Of a DNA stretch of 64,000 nucleotides, positions 1-8,404 are shown piece after piece (within the stretch, counting starts at the first letter, position 1; each line of letters starts with the position of its first letter). The DNA is taken from the NCBI RefSeq assembly GCF_003096415.1, contig NZ_QEKH01000029.1, positions 1 through 64,000 of the forward strand. Reading direction: 5' to 3'. The DNA is from Victivallis vadensis (lineage in GTDB: Bacteria > Verrucomicrobiota > Lentisphaeria > Victivallales > Victivallaceae). Position numbers and translations under genes: made by a program. The notes below the pieces were generated by a model. It saw nothing but the letters and a program-made list of their open reading frames with translations, did no database searches and had not been told where the DNA came from.

Positions 1-71
1 GACAAAAATCAGAACAGAAAACGCCGGAAAATCTGGCAAAAAACAACGTTTGAATCCGCATGAAAAACACA

Positions 72-100
72 TGGACAAAATTTCACGGATTCAGGATATA
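72..100 (+). promoter_or_regulatory. possible sigma-70-like promoter
   Basis: TGGACA (72-77) and GATATA (95-100) are separated by 17 bp and lie about 40 bp before the first pilin-like gene. The -35 hexamer overlaps an ATGGACAAA sequence resembling the GGACA repeats between the divergent regulators near 12.6 kb, so this could also be an operator. Weak -10 match. Confidence 0.3.
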
Positions 101-138
101 GGATAAATCAACTTGCACACAAGAGAAAGGGAACGGCA

Positions 139-906
139 ATGAAGATAGATTTCAAATCATCCGGCGGCAGAACTTGCAACTTTACATTAATCGAACTTTT
201 AATAGTTATTGCAATCATCGCCATTCTTGCGTCAATGCTGTTGCCCGCTCTGAACCGGGCACGTGAGAGCGCCCGCGGCACTACCTGCCTCAACAACAAG
301 AAGCAGGCAATCACGGCGCAGTTGCAATATGCGGGAGATTTTAACGACTATCTTGTCGGCTTTCTCCCCAGCAACGGAACTTCCGGCCTCTGGTGTTCGG
401 TACTCGCCAACGGTCAGGGGACGGACGGCGTATTCAATGTCAAAGGCAAGGGATACCTGAATGAAACGTGCATCCAGTGCCCATCCGTCAGCAACCGCTC
501 CAAACCGGGAGACGATCCCTTCGATTTCTGGCGCAGCTCCTATGGAGTCGACTGGAGTTACAGCAACGGCAGCGAGATGGAGAACAGCCGCCGGGAAACG
601 TTGGGGCGTTACATTCTCAGCGTTGCAAGCCCGGAATCCTATGTCTTTTTTCTGGCGAGAATGAAACGGCCGACAGATACGCTGATTTTCGCCGATACTT
701 ACTGGAAAAAGAACAACTCCGGCATTCCGCGCTTTATTTTCGATAAAAGTCTGGACAGCGGCGCCGTCGTTCAAGCTCACGGCGGCCGGGTCGCAACCGC
801 CTTTGCCGACGGACACGCGGCAATGCATACCGGCGTCGAGCTTAAAAACATGCCGTTCAATCTGCAATACTGGTTTAAAAGCACTGCCGGAGACATCGGC
901 AACTGA
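139..906 (+). CDS. pilin-like (type II pseudopilin/DUF1559-type) protein
   Basis: A 255-residue protein with a short basic leader, then [20 protein letters not shown] from about residue 18, the class III signal and hydrophobic helix of type IV pilins and type II pseudopilins. The large extracytoplasmic domain ends in an H-x9-DG-like motif ([14 protein letters not shown]), as in the DUF1559-type pilin-like family. The usual -1 glycine before the cleavage-site Phe is replaced by Asn. GGGAAC precedes the ATG. It lies 40 bp upstream of a secreted glycoside hydrolase gene, likely co-transcribed. Its role in a pilus, secretion machine or surface glycan capture is not known and is not shown by the sequence. 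Confidence 0.85.
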   Translation: MKIDFKSSGGRTCNFTLIELLIVIAIIAILASMLLPALNRARESARGTTCLNNKKQAITAQLQYAGDFNDYLVGFLPSNGTSGLWCSVLANGQGTDGVFNVKGKGYLNETCIQCPSVSNRSKPGDDPFDFWRSSYGVDWSYSNGSEMENSRRETLGRYILSVASPESYVFFLARMKRPTDTLIFADTYWKKNNSGIPRFIFDKSLDSGAVVQAHGGRVATAFADGHAAMHTGVELKNMPFNLQYWFKSTAGDIGN

Positions 907-946
907 AACTCCGGCATCCCTTTTATTCTGAAAACAAGGAGAATTT

Positions 947-3900
947 ATGTTCAAGCGATTTCTGCTTTCCGCCGCCCTTCTTCCGGTTGTCTGCACCGGA
1001 GCCGTTCCGCTGGGGAATTTCAGCACGGCCGCTCCCTGGGTGGTCAACGATTCCGAAAAACGAAACCAGAGTCTGACGCCGCACTCGCTCCCCGGGACCG
1101 GCGAAAAGGGGCTGAAGCTGGCCTGGGACGGCTATGCGTTCCCCTATGCCGAACTGCATTTACGCAAGCCCCTGCCGCTGCCGGCGGATTTCAGGCAGGG
1201 GAGCGTTTCTCTGCGGCTCCGGCTTCCGGCCCGGGCTCCGGTCCGCAGCGTCAGCTTGCGGCTGGTCGATGCCACCGGGGAGATTTTCCAGTACCAGTTG
1301 CGCACCCTGCCGCCGGCCGAGGCGAAAACCCTCACCGTGGATTATCCCGTTAATCTGGCGGAGAGCAAAAACTCCTCCTGGGGCGGAAACAACGATAAAA
1401 AATTTGACCTGCCCGTTGCATTGAAGGGGTTCTCGATCGATTTCGAGCGGGAGTCCGGTGCGGGCGAGGCGCTGTTTCTCGGCGTTGAAGCCGCGGCGAA
1501 AACCCCGGCGGCTTCCGCCGCCGACAGCATACGCCTGGAGATCGAGACCGGCAATCCGGTTCATGTGCTTACGCCCGAAAAGGCAGATCAGCTCCGCCTC
1601 TCTCTCCGTAATACCGGCAGCGTCCGGTTCCGTGGGGAAGCCGAAGCTGTTTTCGAGGATTTCTTCGGGCGTACCTTCTCCGAAAAACTGCCGTCTATCG
1701 ATCTGGCCGCGGGGGAAGTGATGACCTGCCCGATCAGGAAGCAGCTCCCGGCCTCCGGCCACTGGGATGTCCGGCTCCGGCTGCGGACGGGTGACGGAGA
1801 AGTGACGAAAAAACGCTCCTTCGCCAGCTTCAAACCGGCAGGACCGACGCCGGGAAGGGCCGAAGGCTTCCTCTGGGGCATCTCCTCCCATCCTCAGCTT
1901 CATCCGGCTCAGGTCCAGAAGCTTGAAGCGCTGGCGGCCGCGCTGGTCGGCGCCAAAGTCGTGCGCGAGGATGTTTACTGGCACCGGGTGCAGCCCGCCC
2001 GTGGTCAGTGGGATTTCCGCTCCTTCGACCAGACTGCCGCCATCTTCGCGGAACAGGGCATCGAGCTTCAGGCGATCCTCTGCTACTGCGCGCCCTGGGC
2101 CGCCCGCGATCCCGGCGCGAAACGTCCGGACAAGGCGGAACCGGAACCGGAGGCGTGGAAGACGTTCTGCCGGGAAATGGCGAAACGTTATCGCGGCAAG
2201 GTCCGCTTCTGGGAGGTCTGGAACGAGCCGGACGTCACCCCGTTTTCCGGCATCAGCTCGGCTTCCTATGCGAAGATGATGCTGAATGCGTACAACGCGG
2301 TCAAGGCGGGCAATCCCGACGCCCGGGTCCTGACCGGCGGTTTCGCCACGCTCGCCAACCATCCGATGCTGCGGGAGCCGGGGTATCAGGAGAATGCGCT
2401 CAAGCTCGGCAAAGGCGGTTACGACATCCACGCCTATCACGAACACGGGGATTATCCGCATTTCGTGCGGATGGTCGAGGAACGCTTTCTGCCGATGCGG
2501 AAGCGCGCCGGCGTCACCGAACCGTGGTGGGCCAACGAAACCGCGCTGACCTCCTCCGGCGGCAACGAGAAGCCGCAGGCGCTGGCCCTCTGCAAGAAAC
2601 TGATCTACGCCTGGAGCCGGGGCGCGATCGGCTACAATTGGTATGACCTGCGCAACGACGGCGACGACCCCAACCACGGCGAGCACAACTACGGCATGTT
2701 GACCCGCGATTTCTATCCGAAGCCGGTTTATACGGTCTACAACACGCTGACCACGCTGTTCGGAGGCAAGGAATTCGTCCGCCAGTTCGATGGGGGAGAA
2801 GGGGAATGGCTCTTCCTTTTCCGTGACGGCGGGGAAATGGCGCTGGCCGCCTGGAGTGAAAACGGCGGGCTTCTCCCCGTAATCGTCCGCACCGACGCCG
2901 TTTCGGCGGAGGCGGTCGACCTGATGAACAACTCCCGCCCGGTCGAAATCCACGACGGCCGGATTCTGCTGGAGATCGGCTCCGTCCCTGTCACGCTCAG
3001 GCTCAAGGGGGCGACGCGGGCGGAATTCGCCGGGAATCCGGTTCGTCTGGAGAGTGCCGATATCGCGCTACCGGGGAAAACGTACCGGTTCGCGGCCAAA
3101 CTGACCAACCCTCTTGACGAACCTGCGGAGTTCGCATTGGAATTCCGCGCTCCGGCGGGGTTCCGGCCGGAAAAGACGCAGCGGCGCATCACCGTTCCGG
3201 CCGGAAAGACAGTGGAACTGGCGTGCGAACTTCGCGCAGATGAAACGCTCCGCCCCGCCTTCGGCGTTCCGGTCAGCCTTACGGCTGACTACCGGCTCTC
3301 CGGCGATACCGTCAAAGGGAGCATCGCCATGCCGGTGCGCGTCGCACAGGTCGTGCCGCAGGGAGCGACGGCAGGCAGGGCGCCCGATTTCACGCTGGCG
3401 CACCGCCGGCAGGTGCGTGAACTTTTCACCGGCGATCCGTCCCGCGGCCATCTGCTCTGGAAGGGACCGCGCGATCTCTCCGGCCGGGTCAGCCTCGGAA
3501 CGGAGGGGGCGAACCTGCTGCTGCTGGTTCACGTGACCGACAACATCCACTGCCAGCCGGAACGCGGCGCGAACACCTGGATGGGCGACAACGTTCAATT
3601 TGCACTGGAACTGCCCGGCCGGAAAGACGCCTGGGAATTCGGGCTGACCCGGCTGGCGGACGGCTCCCCCGAAGTCTGGTGCTGGAACGCGCCGGAAGGG
3701 TTCGCCCCGGCCTCCGCCGCCCGCGGCATTGCCCTCGCCACAAGCCGCAAAGGGACCGAAACCGTCTATCGTGCGAAGATTCCGTTTGAAACGCTCGGCC
3801 TGACACCGGAACTCCTGAAAAAAGGCTTCCGCTTCAATCTGCTCATCAACGACAATGACGGCGGCGGCAGGCAGGGGTGGATCAGCATCGCCCCCGGCAT

Positions 3901-3949
3901 CGGGGAGCGCAAAGATCCGTCGCAATTCCCGTTTGTGATTTTCGACTGA
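947..3949 (+). CDS. secreted glycoside hydrolase, GH-A-like barrel with C-terminal CBM9/DOMON-like domain
   Basis: A 1000-residue protein with an N-terminal signal peptide (about 1-20). Beta-rich modules fill about 25-300, followed by a TIM-barrel region about 305-600. The barrel shows WEVWNEP with Glu427 as likely acid/base and WWANET with Glu531 as likely nucleophile, the arrangement of clan GH-A retaining enzymes. The last 190 residues resemble a CBM9/DOMON-like sugar-binding fold, with paired motifs such as TDNIHCQPE and WMGDNVQF. The start follows an AAGGAG site. It is preceded by the pilin-like gene and followed 19 bp later by a second GH, suggesting one operon. Family (GH39-like or unclassified) and substrate cannot be fixed here. 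Confidence 0.8.
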   Translation: MFKRFLLSAALLPVVCTGAVPLGNFSTAAPWVVNDSEKRNQSLTPHSLPGTGEKGLKLAWDGYAFPYAELHLRKPLPLPADFRQGSVSLRLRLPARAPVRSVSLRLVDATGEIFQYQLRTLPPAEAKTLTVDYPVNLAESKNSSWGGNNDKKFDLPVALKGFSIDFERESGAGEALFLGVEAAAKTPAASAADSIRLEIETGNPVHVLTPEKADQLRLSLRNTGSVRFRGEAEAVFEDFFGRTFSEKLPSIDLAAGEVMTCPIRKQLPASGHWDVRLRLRTGDGEVTKKRSFASFKPAGPTPGRAEGFLWGISSHPQLHPAQVQKLEALAAALVGAKVVREDVYWHRVQPARGQWDFRSFDQTAAIFAEQGIELQAILCYCAPWAARDPGAKRPDKAEPEPEAWKTFCREMAKRYRGKVRFWEVWNEPDVTPFSGISSASYAKMMLNAYNAVKAGNPDARVLTGGFATLANHPMLREPGYQENALKLGKGGYDIHAYHEHGDYPHFVRMVEERFLPMRKRAGVTEPWWANETALTSSGGNEKPQALALCKKLIYAWSRGAIGYNWYDLRNDGDDPNHGEHNYGMLTRDFYPKPVYTVYNTLTTLFGGKEFVRQFDGGEGEWLFLFRDGGEMALAAWSENGGLLPVIVRTDAVSAEAVDLMNNSRPVEIHDGRILLEIGSVPVTLRLKGATRAEFAGNPVRLESADIALPGKTYRFAAKLTNPLDEPAEFALEFRAPAGFRPEKTQRRITVPAGKTVELACELRADETLRPAFGVPVSLTADYRLSGDTVKGSIAMPVRVAQVVPQGATAGRAPDFTLAHRRQVRELFTGDPSRGHLLWKGPRDLSGRVSLGTEGANLLLLVHVTDNIHCQPERGANTWMGDNVQFALELPGRKDAWEFGLTRLADGSPEVWCWNAPEGFAPASAARGIALATSRKGTETVYRAKIPFETLGLTPELLKKGFRFNLLINDNDGGGRQGWISIAPGIGERKDPSQFPFVIFD

Positions 3950-3968
3950 ACGAAAGGCAACTGCCGTT

Positions 3969-5816
3969 ATGAAATCTCTTTTATCCTGCATCGTGCTGCT
4001 GGCGGGCTTCTGCCTTGCCGCGGATTCCCCCTATGGAACATGCGCGCACCTGCAGCGCTGGGAATACGACCGCGCTTCCGAAGAACTGAAACAGATGAAA
4101 GCGGCGGGGATCGACCATGTCCGCTTCGATTTTGACTGGGACGCGCTGGAAACGGCTCCCGGCGTCTGGAATTTCGACAAAATGGATTCCCTTGCCGTCA
4201 TGGCGCGCGGGAACGGTATTCGGATTCTGCCGATCCTGGCTTACGATGTGAAGTGGGCGACTCCCGCCTGGAAACACCTGCCGGAATTCCTGAACTATGT
4301 TGGAACCGTCGTCAGACGTTACGGCGATGTCATGCCGTGCGTGGAAATCTGGAATGAACCGAACCTGCAGGGCTTCTGGCGCGGCAAACCGAGCGGGAGG
4401 GAATACGCTTCGCTGCTGATTCCGGCCTACCGGAAAATCAAGGAGCTGAATCCCGGCATCACCGTCGCCTACGGGGGAACTTCCCTGATCCCGCTCGACT
4501 ATATCGAGGACTCTTTCAAGGCGGGGGCGGCACAGGCGATGGATGTGATGTGCATCCATCCCTACCGCTGCAATGAGATGCCGGAGGAGTATCTGGCGTC
4601 CGATCTCGCCGGGCTGCGCAGGCTGATGGCCCGATACGGAGCCGGTGAAAAGCCGGTCTGGTTTTCGGAAATGGGTTACTCCACCGTCGAGCGGATGCCG
4701 TATCTCTCCCGGGTGCTGCCGCGTCTCTTCGCGGCGCTGGGGATGACGCCGGAAACAACGACCTGCGTGATCTTCCGCGATGTCGATTTCCGGTACGACA
4801 CCGAAGGGCTGGGATTCCGTATTCAGGATGCGCTGCCGGGCCTGAAGGCAGTCAGGCCGATCGCACTGAAAGAGCTGAAACGGCTCGCCGCCGGAACGGA
4901 TACGCTTCTGGTCCTGCCCGACAACGAGTCGTTCCCGTCGGAGTTCCTGCCGGACCTGACCGGATATCTGCGCCGCGGCGGGCGCGTGCTGAGCCCCGGC
5001 GGTTTGCCGCTCTACTTCGATTTGCGGCGCGACGCATCGGGCGTCCTGCGGAAGGTGCAGGTCAATGAAAAATACATGAAGGAACTTCATCTCGGCTGGT
5101 ACACGTTCTGGACCCGCCCCGGTACTCCGAAGAAACTGGAGAAACAGGAGTTTGCCGGGCCGCACGATGATGGCCAGGAAACTTTGCCTGTCAACGGGTT
5201 CCGCTTTTTCGACCGGACGAACCTCGCGGCGGGCGACCAACTGGAACCGGTTCTGTATGGCCGGAGCGGGGAGTTCCGCGGCATTACGGCGGGCGTATAC
5301 CATTTCAACAGCGATCTCAAGGGTAAAATCGCCGTCTGCGGCAACCTGAATCCCGGCGTGCCGGAAAAAAAGCAGGCGGAATTTCTGCCGCGCACCATGC
5401 TGATCGCTTTCGCTTCCGGCGTGGAACGCATCTACTGGTACAGTTTCCGCTCCACCGAACGGAGCCGTTTTGACGGCGAGGCGCACTTCGGCATCGTCCG
5501 CAACGACCTGGCGCCGAAGGATGCGTACCGCGCTTACCGGACTTTGAGCGAGCTGCATCCGGCAGGCTCCACCCGCCCCGAACTCCGGTCGGACGGGCCG
5601 CTTTATATCGCCAACTGGAAAACGCCCGGCAATATCCCGGCAGCCGCCGTCTGGAACATTGCGGGTGAACAGACCGTCAAGCTGAAGATCAGGAACGGCC
5701 GGCTCTCCGCCGTGCGCGATCATCTCGGCAGGGAAGTGAAACTGTCGCCGGAAAATTCCGTGCTCACCTTTTCCGCCTCTCCCGGCATTCTCTACTTTTC
5801 CGGAGTGGAATTATAG
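3969..5816 (+). CDS. secreted glycoside hydrolase, GH-A-like
   Basis: A 615-residue protein with a signal peptide (MKSLLSCIVLLAGFCLA) and an N-terminal TIM barrel. Residues FDFDWDALE and VEIWNEPNLQGFW carry the likely acid/base Glu130, and VWFSEMGYS carries the likely nucleophile Glu234. The C-terminal half is less conserved and may hold a beta-sandwich domain. It lies 19 bp after the preceding glycoside hydrolase, so the pair was probably transcribed together and acts on the same glycan. GH39/GH5-like by motif only; substrate unknown. Confidence 0.78.
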   Translation: MKSLLSCIVLLAGFCLAADSPYGTCAHLQRWEYDRASEELKQMKAAGIDHVRFDFDWDALETAPGVWNFDKMDSLAVMARGNGIRILPILAYDVKWATPAWKHLPEFLNYVGTVVRRYGDVMPCVEIWNEPNLQGFWRGKPSGREYASLLIPAYRKIKELNPGITVAYGGTSLIPLDYIEDSFKAGAAQAMDVMCIHPYRCNEMPEEYLASDLAGLRRLMARYGAGEKPVWFSEMGYSTVERMPYLSRVLPRLFAALGMTPETTTCVIFRDVDFRYDTEGLGFRIQDALPGLKAVRPIALKELKRLAAGTDTLLVLPDNESFPSEFLPDLTGYLRRGGRVLSPGGLPLYFDLRRDASGVLRKVQVNEKYMKELHLGWYTFWTRPGTPKKLEKQEFAGPHDDGQETLPVNGFRFFDRTNLAAGDQLEPVLYGRSGEFRGITAGVYHFNSDLKGKIAVCGNLNPGVPEKKQAEFLPRTMLIAFASGVERIYWYSFRSTERSRFDGEAHFGIVRNDLAPKDAYRAYRTLSELHPAGSTRPELRSDGPLYIANWKTPGNIPAAAVWNIAGEQTVKLKIRNGRLSAVRDHLGREVKLSPENSVLTFSASPGILYFSGVEL

Positions 5817-5845
5817 AGCTTGCCGGCTCCCCGATACGCAGCGGT

Positions 5846-5874
5846 TTGACTTATTGCGGAACCGCGTGTATCAT
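5846..5874 (+). promoter_or_regulatory. sigma-70-like promoter of the araC-type gene
   Basis: TTGACT (5846-5851) and TATCAT (5869-5874) with a 17-bp spacer, about 30 bp upstream of the GTG start of the AraC-type regulator. This suggests the regulator is not only expressed by readthrough from the GH operon. Confidence 0.6.
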
Positions 5875-5904
5875 AAGCATTGAAAAACAGAAAAGAGGAT
5901 ATCC

Positions 5905-6915
5905 GTGCTGCGCCCTTACGTTGCCAATGAAAACAATCCGCACATGCACCCGGCGGGGGAAAAGTGGAGAGGGGAGAAACTTTACGACTTCCGATTCTAT
6001 GAGTTGGAAATCGTCTCCTATTCCCTGCCGCTTGCGGTATTCCGCTGGGATACCTATGTGCGGAGCGACGACTATCACCGCCACTGCGACTTTTACGAGC
6101 TGGTTCTCGTTTACAAAGGCTCCGCCCGGAACGACAGCGGGACCGGCACGCTTGAGACGGTTACGGTAGGTAATGTTTTCCTGCTTCCGCCCGGAAGCAT
6201 CCACCGTTACCAGGCGATTCACGAATTTGCGCACTTCAACATCCTCTTCCGGCCGGAACTGCTGAACCAGATCCGGTTCGACCTTGAAACGCTGCCGGGC
6301 TTCCAGGCGCTGTTCCGGAACTTCGGAGCGGCCGGGAATCCGACGGCGATTTCCCCCTTTCTCTTCCTGCCGGAAGCGGAAATCACCGATGTGATGATGT
6401 TGCTTGAAAATTGCCGGCGGGAGCTTGAACGGCAGGAACCGGGATTTCAGAGCGCCGCAGTGGCCTCCTTTCTGCATGCCCTGACCGGGATCTGCCGCAA
6501 AGCGAGGCTGCAGGGAGGGAGGGGAGAAGAGAATTCCTTCCGGATCAGCCGGGTGGTCGAACAGCTCAACAGCCGGTATTCGGAGGAGTTCAGCGTTCCG
6601 CGGATGGCGAAGCTGGCCGGAATGTCCGTCTCCAATTTCCGCCACCGCTTCTCGGAAGTGATGGGCGTCTCTCCGGTCGAATACCTGACCCGGCTGCGGC
6701 TGAAAATGGCGGCTCCGCTGTTTATGATGCCGGAGAACATCACCAGTATCGCATTCCGGGTGGGATTTGAAGACAGCAACTATTTTGCACGCCAGTTCCG
6801 GAAATATGCCGGGCTGACTCCGACGGAATTTCGCAACCGGCTCAACAACGGTGAAATCACGCTGCAGGAGCTGGACAGCCGCCTCTTCAACCACCTGGGG
6901 CGGCAGAATGTCTGA
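5905..6915 (+). CDS. AraC/XylS-family transcriptional regulator
   Basis: A 336-residue regulator with an N-terminal cupin-like ligand domain (HRHCDFYELVLVYKG and LLPPGSIHRYQ motifs) and a C-terminal pair of helix-turn-helices (about 225-320) with the AraC signature VGFEDSNYFARQFRKYAGLTP. The start is GTG at 5905, chosen because AGAGGA sits just upstream and no ATG fits. It probably senses a sugar and controls the adjoining glycoside hydrolase genes or the convergent MFS unit; the ligand is unknown. Confidence 0.88.
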   Translation: MLRPYVANENNPHMHPAGEKWRGEKLYDFRFYELEIVSYSLPLAVFRWDTYVRSDDYHRHCDFYELVLVYKGSARNDSGTGTLETVTVGNVFLLPPGSIHRYQAIHEFAHFNILFRPELLNQIRFDLETLPGFQALFRNFGAAGNPTAISPFLFLPEAEITDVMMLLENCRRELERQEPGFQSAAVASFLHALTGICRKARLQGGRGEENSFRISRVVEQLNSRYSEEFSVPRMAKLAGMSVSNFRHRFSEVMGVSPVEYLTRLRLKMAAPLFMMPENITSIAFRVGFEDSNYFARQFRKYAGLTPTEFRNRLNNGEITLQELDSRLFNHLGRQNV

Positions 6916-6990
6916 AAACGCTGGAGAACACGGCGCTGCGCCGCTCCCGCGGGGCGCCTCCGGCGAAGCGAAACGCCCCATTGAATCTGT

Positions 6991-8400
6991 TCAGTCGGTC
7001 GGCGGGGGCGTGTAGCGTTCGGCTCCGCCGAGCTGTTTCCAGCGGACGTAGACGAAGAGCAGCGCCGCCGTCGCCCCGACCGTGAAAATCGTGTCCCACA
7101 CGAAAATGAACCGGTAGCCGAAACGGTCGATCGCGACGCCGCCGAAGTAGTTCGCGAAGATCAGCAGCACGCTGTTCATCATCGCGTTCGCGCTGCTGAA
7201 CTGGCCGAATTTGTCCGGCGGAAAAAGCTCGATGAACACCGGCCCGTTGCTGACGAACTGCACCGCGTACACCACCGAAATCGCGATCCCGACCACGAAG
7301 AACGACGCATAATCCGTCACGTAGAAGTATCCCCACACGTTCGCGGCGATCACGATCACGCCGCTCGCGACGAAAACCCGCAGCGGATGGAGCCTGTCCA
7401 TCAGATAACCGGTCAGCACCACCACTCCCGCCGAAACCACCGCGCCGACCGCCATCACCTTGCCGAACTGTCCCGCCGTCATCTGCAGCTCCTTGGTCGC
7501 GAACAACAGATTGAAGGTTCCCCGGCATACCGTCGACGCGTTGTTCAGCGCCGTCCCCAGAAACAGAAACGTGAAGAACCAGTGGCGGTAGCACTGCCGG
7601 AAGTAGATGCCGATCCACTCCGCCAGCCGTTTCGCAACCGGCAGCCCCTGCCGCTGCACCGCCTTCGGCGGCGGGTATTCCCCCTCTTTCACAAAGAAAC
7701 ACATCAGCATGAAGCAGACCAGATAGAGCAGCCCGATTCCGGTAAAGACCTCCGGCGCGTAGTCCACGATGTACGGCATCACGAAGAAGTTGAACAGAAA
7801 GCCGCCCGCGGTTCCGGCCAGGTTCAGTCCCGCCATGAACCGCCCGATGAATTGATGCGGAATCACATCCGCGAAGATGTAGTAGTAGATCGACCCGACG
7901 ATCAGGTTGAAGAACTGGAACACCACCGAGAATACGCAGACCAGCGCGATGCCCAGCGTGCCGATCTCCATGCCCGGAAAGAAGTGCGCGTGCACATATC
8001 CGGTGATCGGCGTGATCCAGCCGATCAGGATCAGGAACAGCGTCACGAACGGCGTCGCGAACACCAAATACGGAATCCGCCTGCCCCACCGCGTCCGGGT
8101 CCGGTCGCTGGCCGTGGAGAGGATCGGATTCATCACGAAGTTCATCGCCGCCGGGATGCTGCCGACCACCAGCCCGATCAGCGCGCCGGAAGCGCCGAAG
8201 CGTTCCAGCGTCAGCGGCAGCAGCGTCGGCACCAGGCTCCCCAGCATCCCGAAGATGTTGCCGCCGAGGATCACCCACGCCGACACCACGAACACTTCAA
8301 ACAGGGAATAGCGCAACGTGCCGACCGTATACGGCCGCTTCGGATCGGCGGGCGGCCGGGTTTCGGCGGCCGCCTCCGCCGTCAGGATCGCGTCGTCCAT
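6991..8400 (-). CDS. MFS sugar transporter (GPH/MelB-like)
   Basis: A 469-residue membrane protein with about twelve predicted hydrophobic segments. The conserved region SDRTRTRWGRRIPYL after helix 2-3 resembles the loop of GPH-type sugar:cation symporters (MelB/SUC-like). It starts 4 bp after the stop of the upstream GH-like gene on the same strand, so it is last in the unit regulator - pilin-like - GH-like - transporter. Inferred to import the sugar released by that enzyme. Solute and coupling ion are not visible. Confidence 0.82.
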   Translation of the reverse strand: MDDAILTAEAAAETRPPADPKRPYTVGTLRYSLFEVFVVSAWVILGGNIFGMLGSLVPTLLPLTLERFGASGALIGLVVGSIPAAMNFVMNPILSTASDRTRTRWGRRIPYLVFATPFVTLFLILIGWITPITGYVHAHFFPGMEIGTLGIALVCVFSVVFQFFNLIVGSIYYYIFADVIPHQFIGRFMAGLNLAGTAGGFLFNFFVMPYIVDYAPEVFTGIGLLYLVCFMLMCFFVKEGEYPPPKAVQRQGLPVAKRLAEWIGIYFRQCYRHWFFTFLFLGTALNNASTVCRGTFNLLFATKELQMTAGQFGKVMAVGAVVSAGVVVLTGYLMDRLHPLRVFVASGVIVIAANVWGYFYVTDYASFFVVGIAISVVYAVQFVSNGPVFIELFPPDKFGQFSSANAMMNSVLLIFANYFGGVAIDRFGYRFIFVWDTIFTVGATAALLFVYVRWKQLGGAERYTPPPTD

Positions 8401-8404
8401 CGCG

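Noticed and set aside
6916-6990. Terminator between araC-type and MFS genes
   Set aside because: Only a short GGGGCG/CGCCCC stem with a long loop and no U-run; not convincing.
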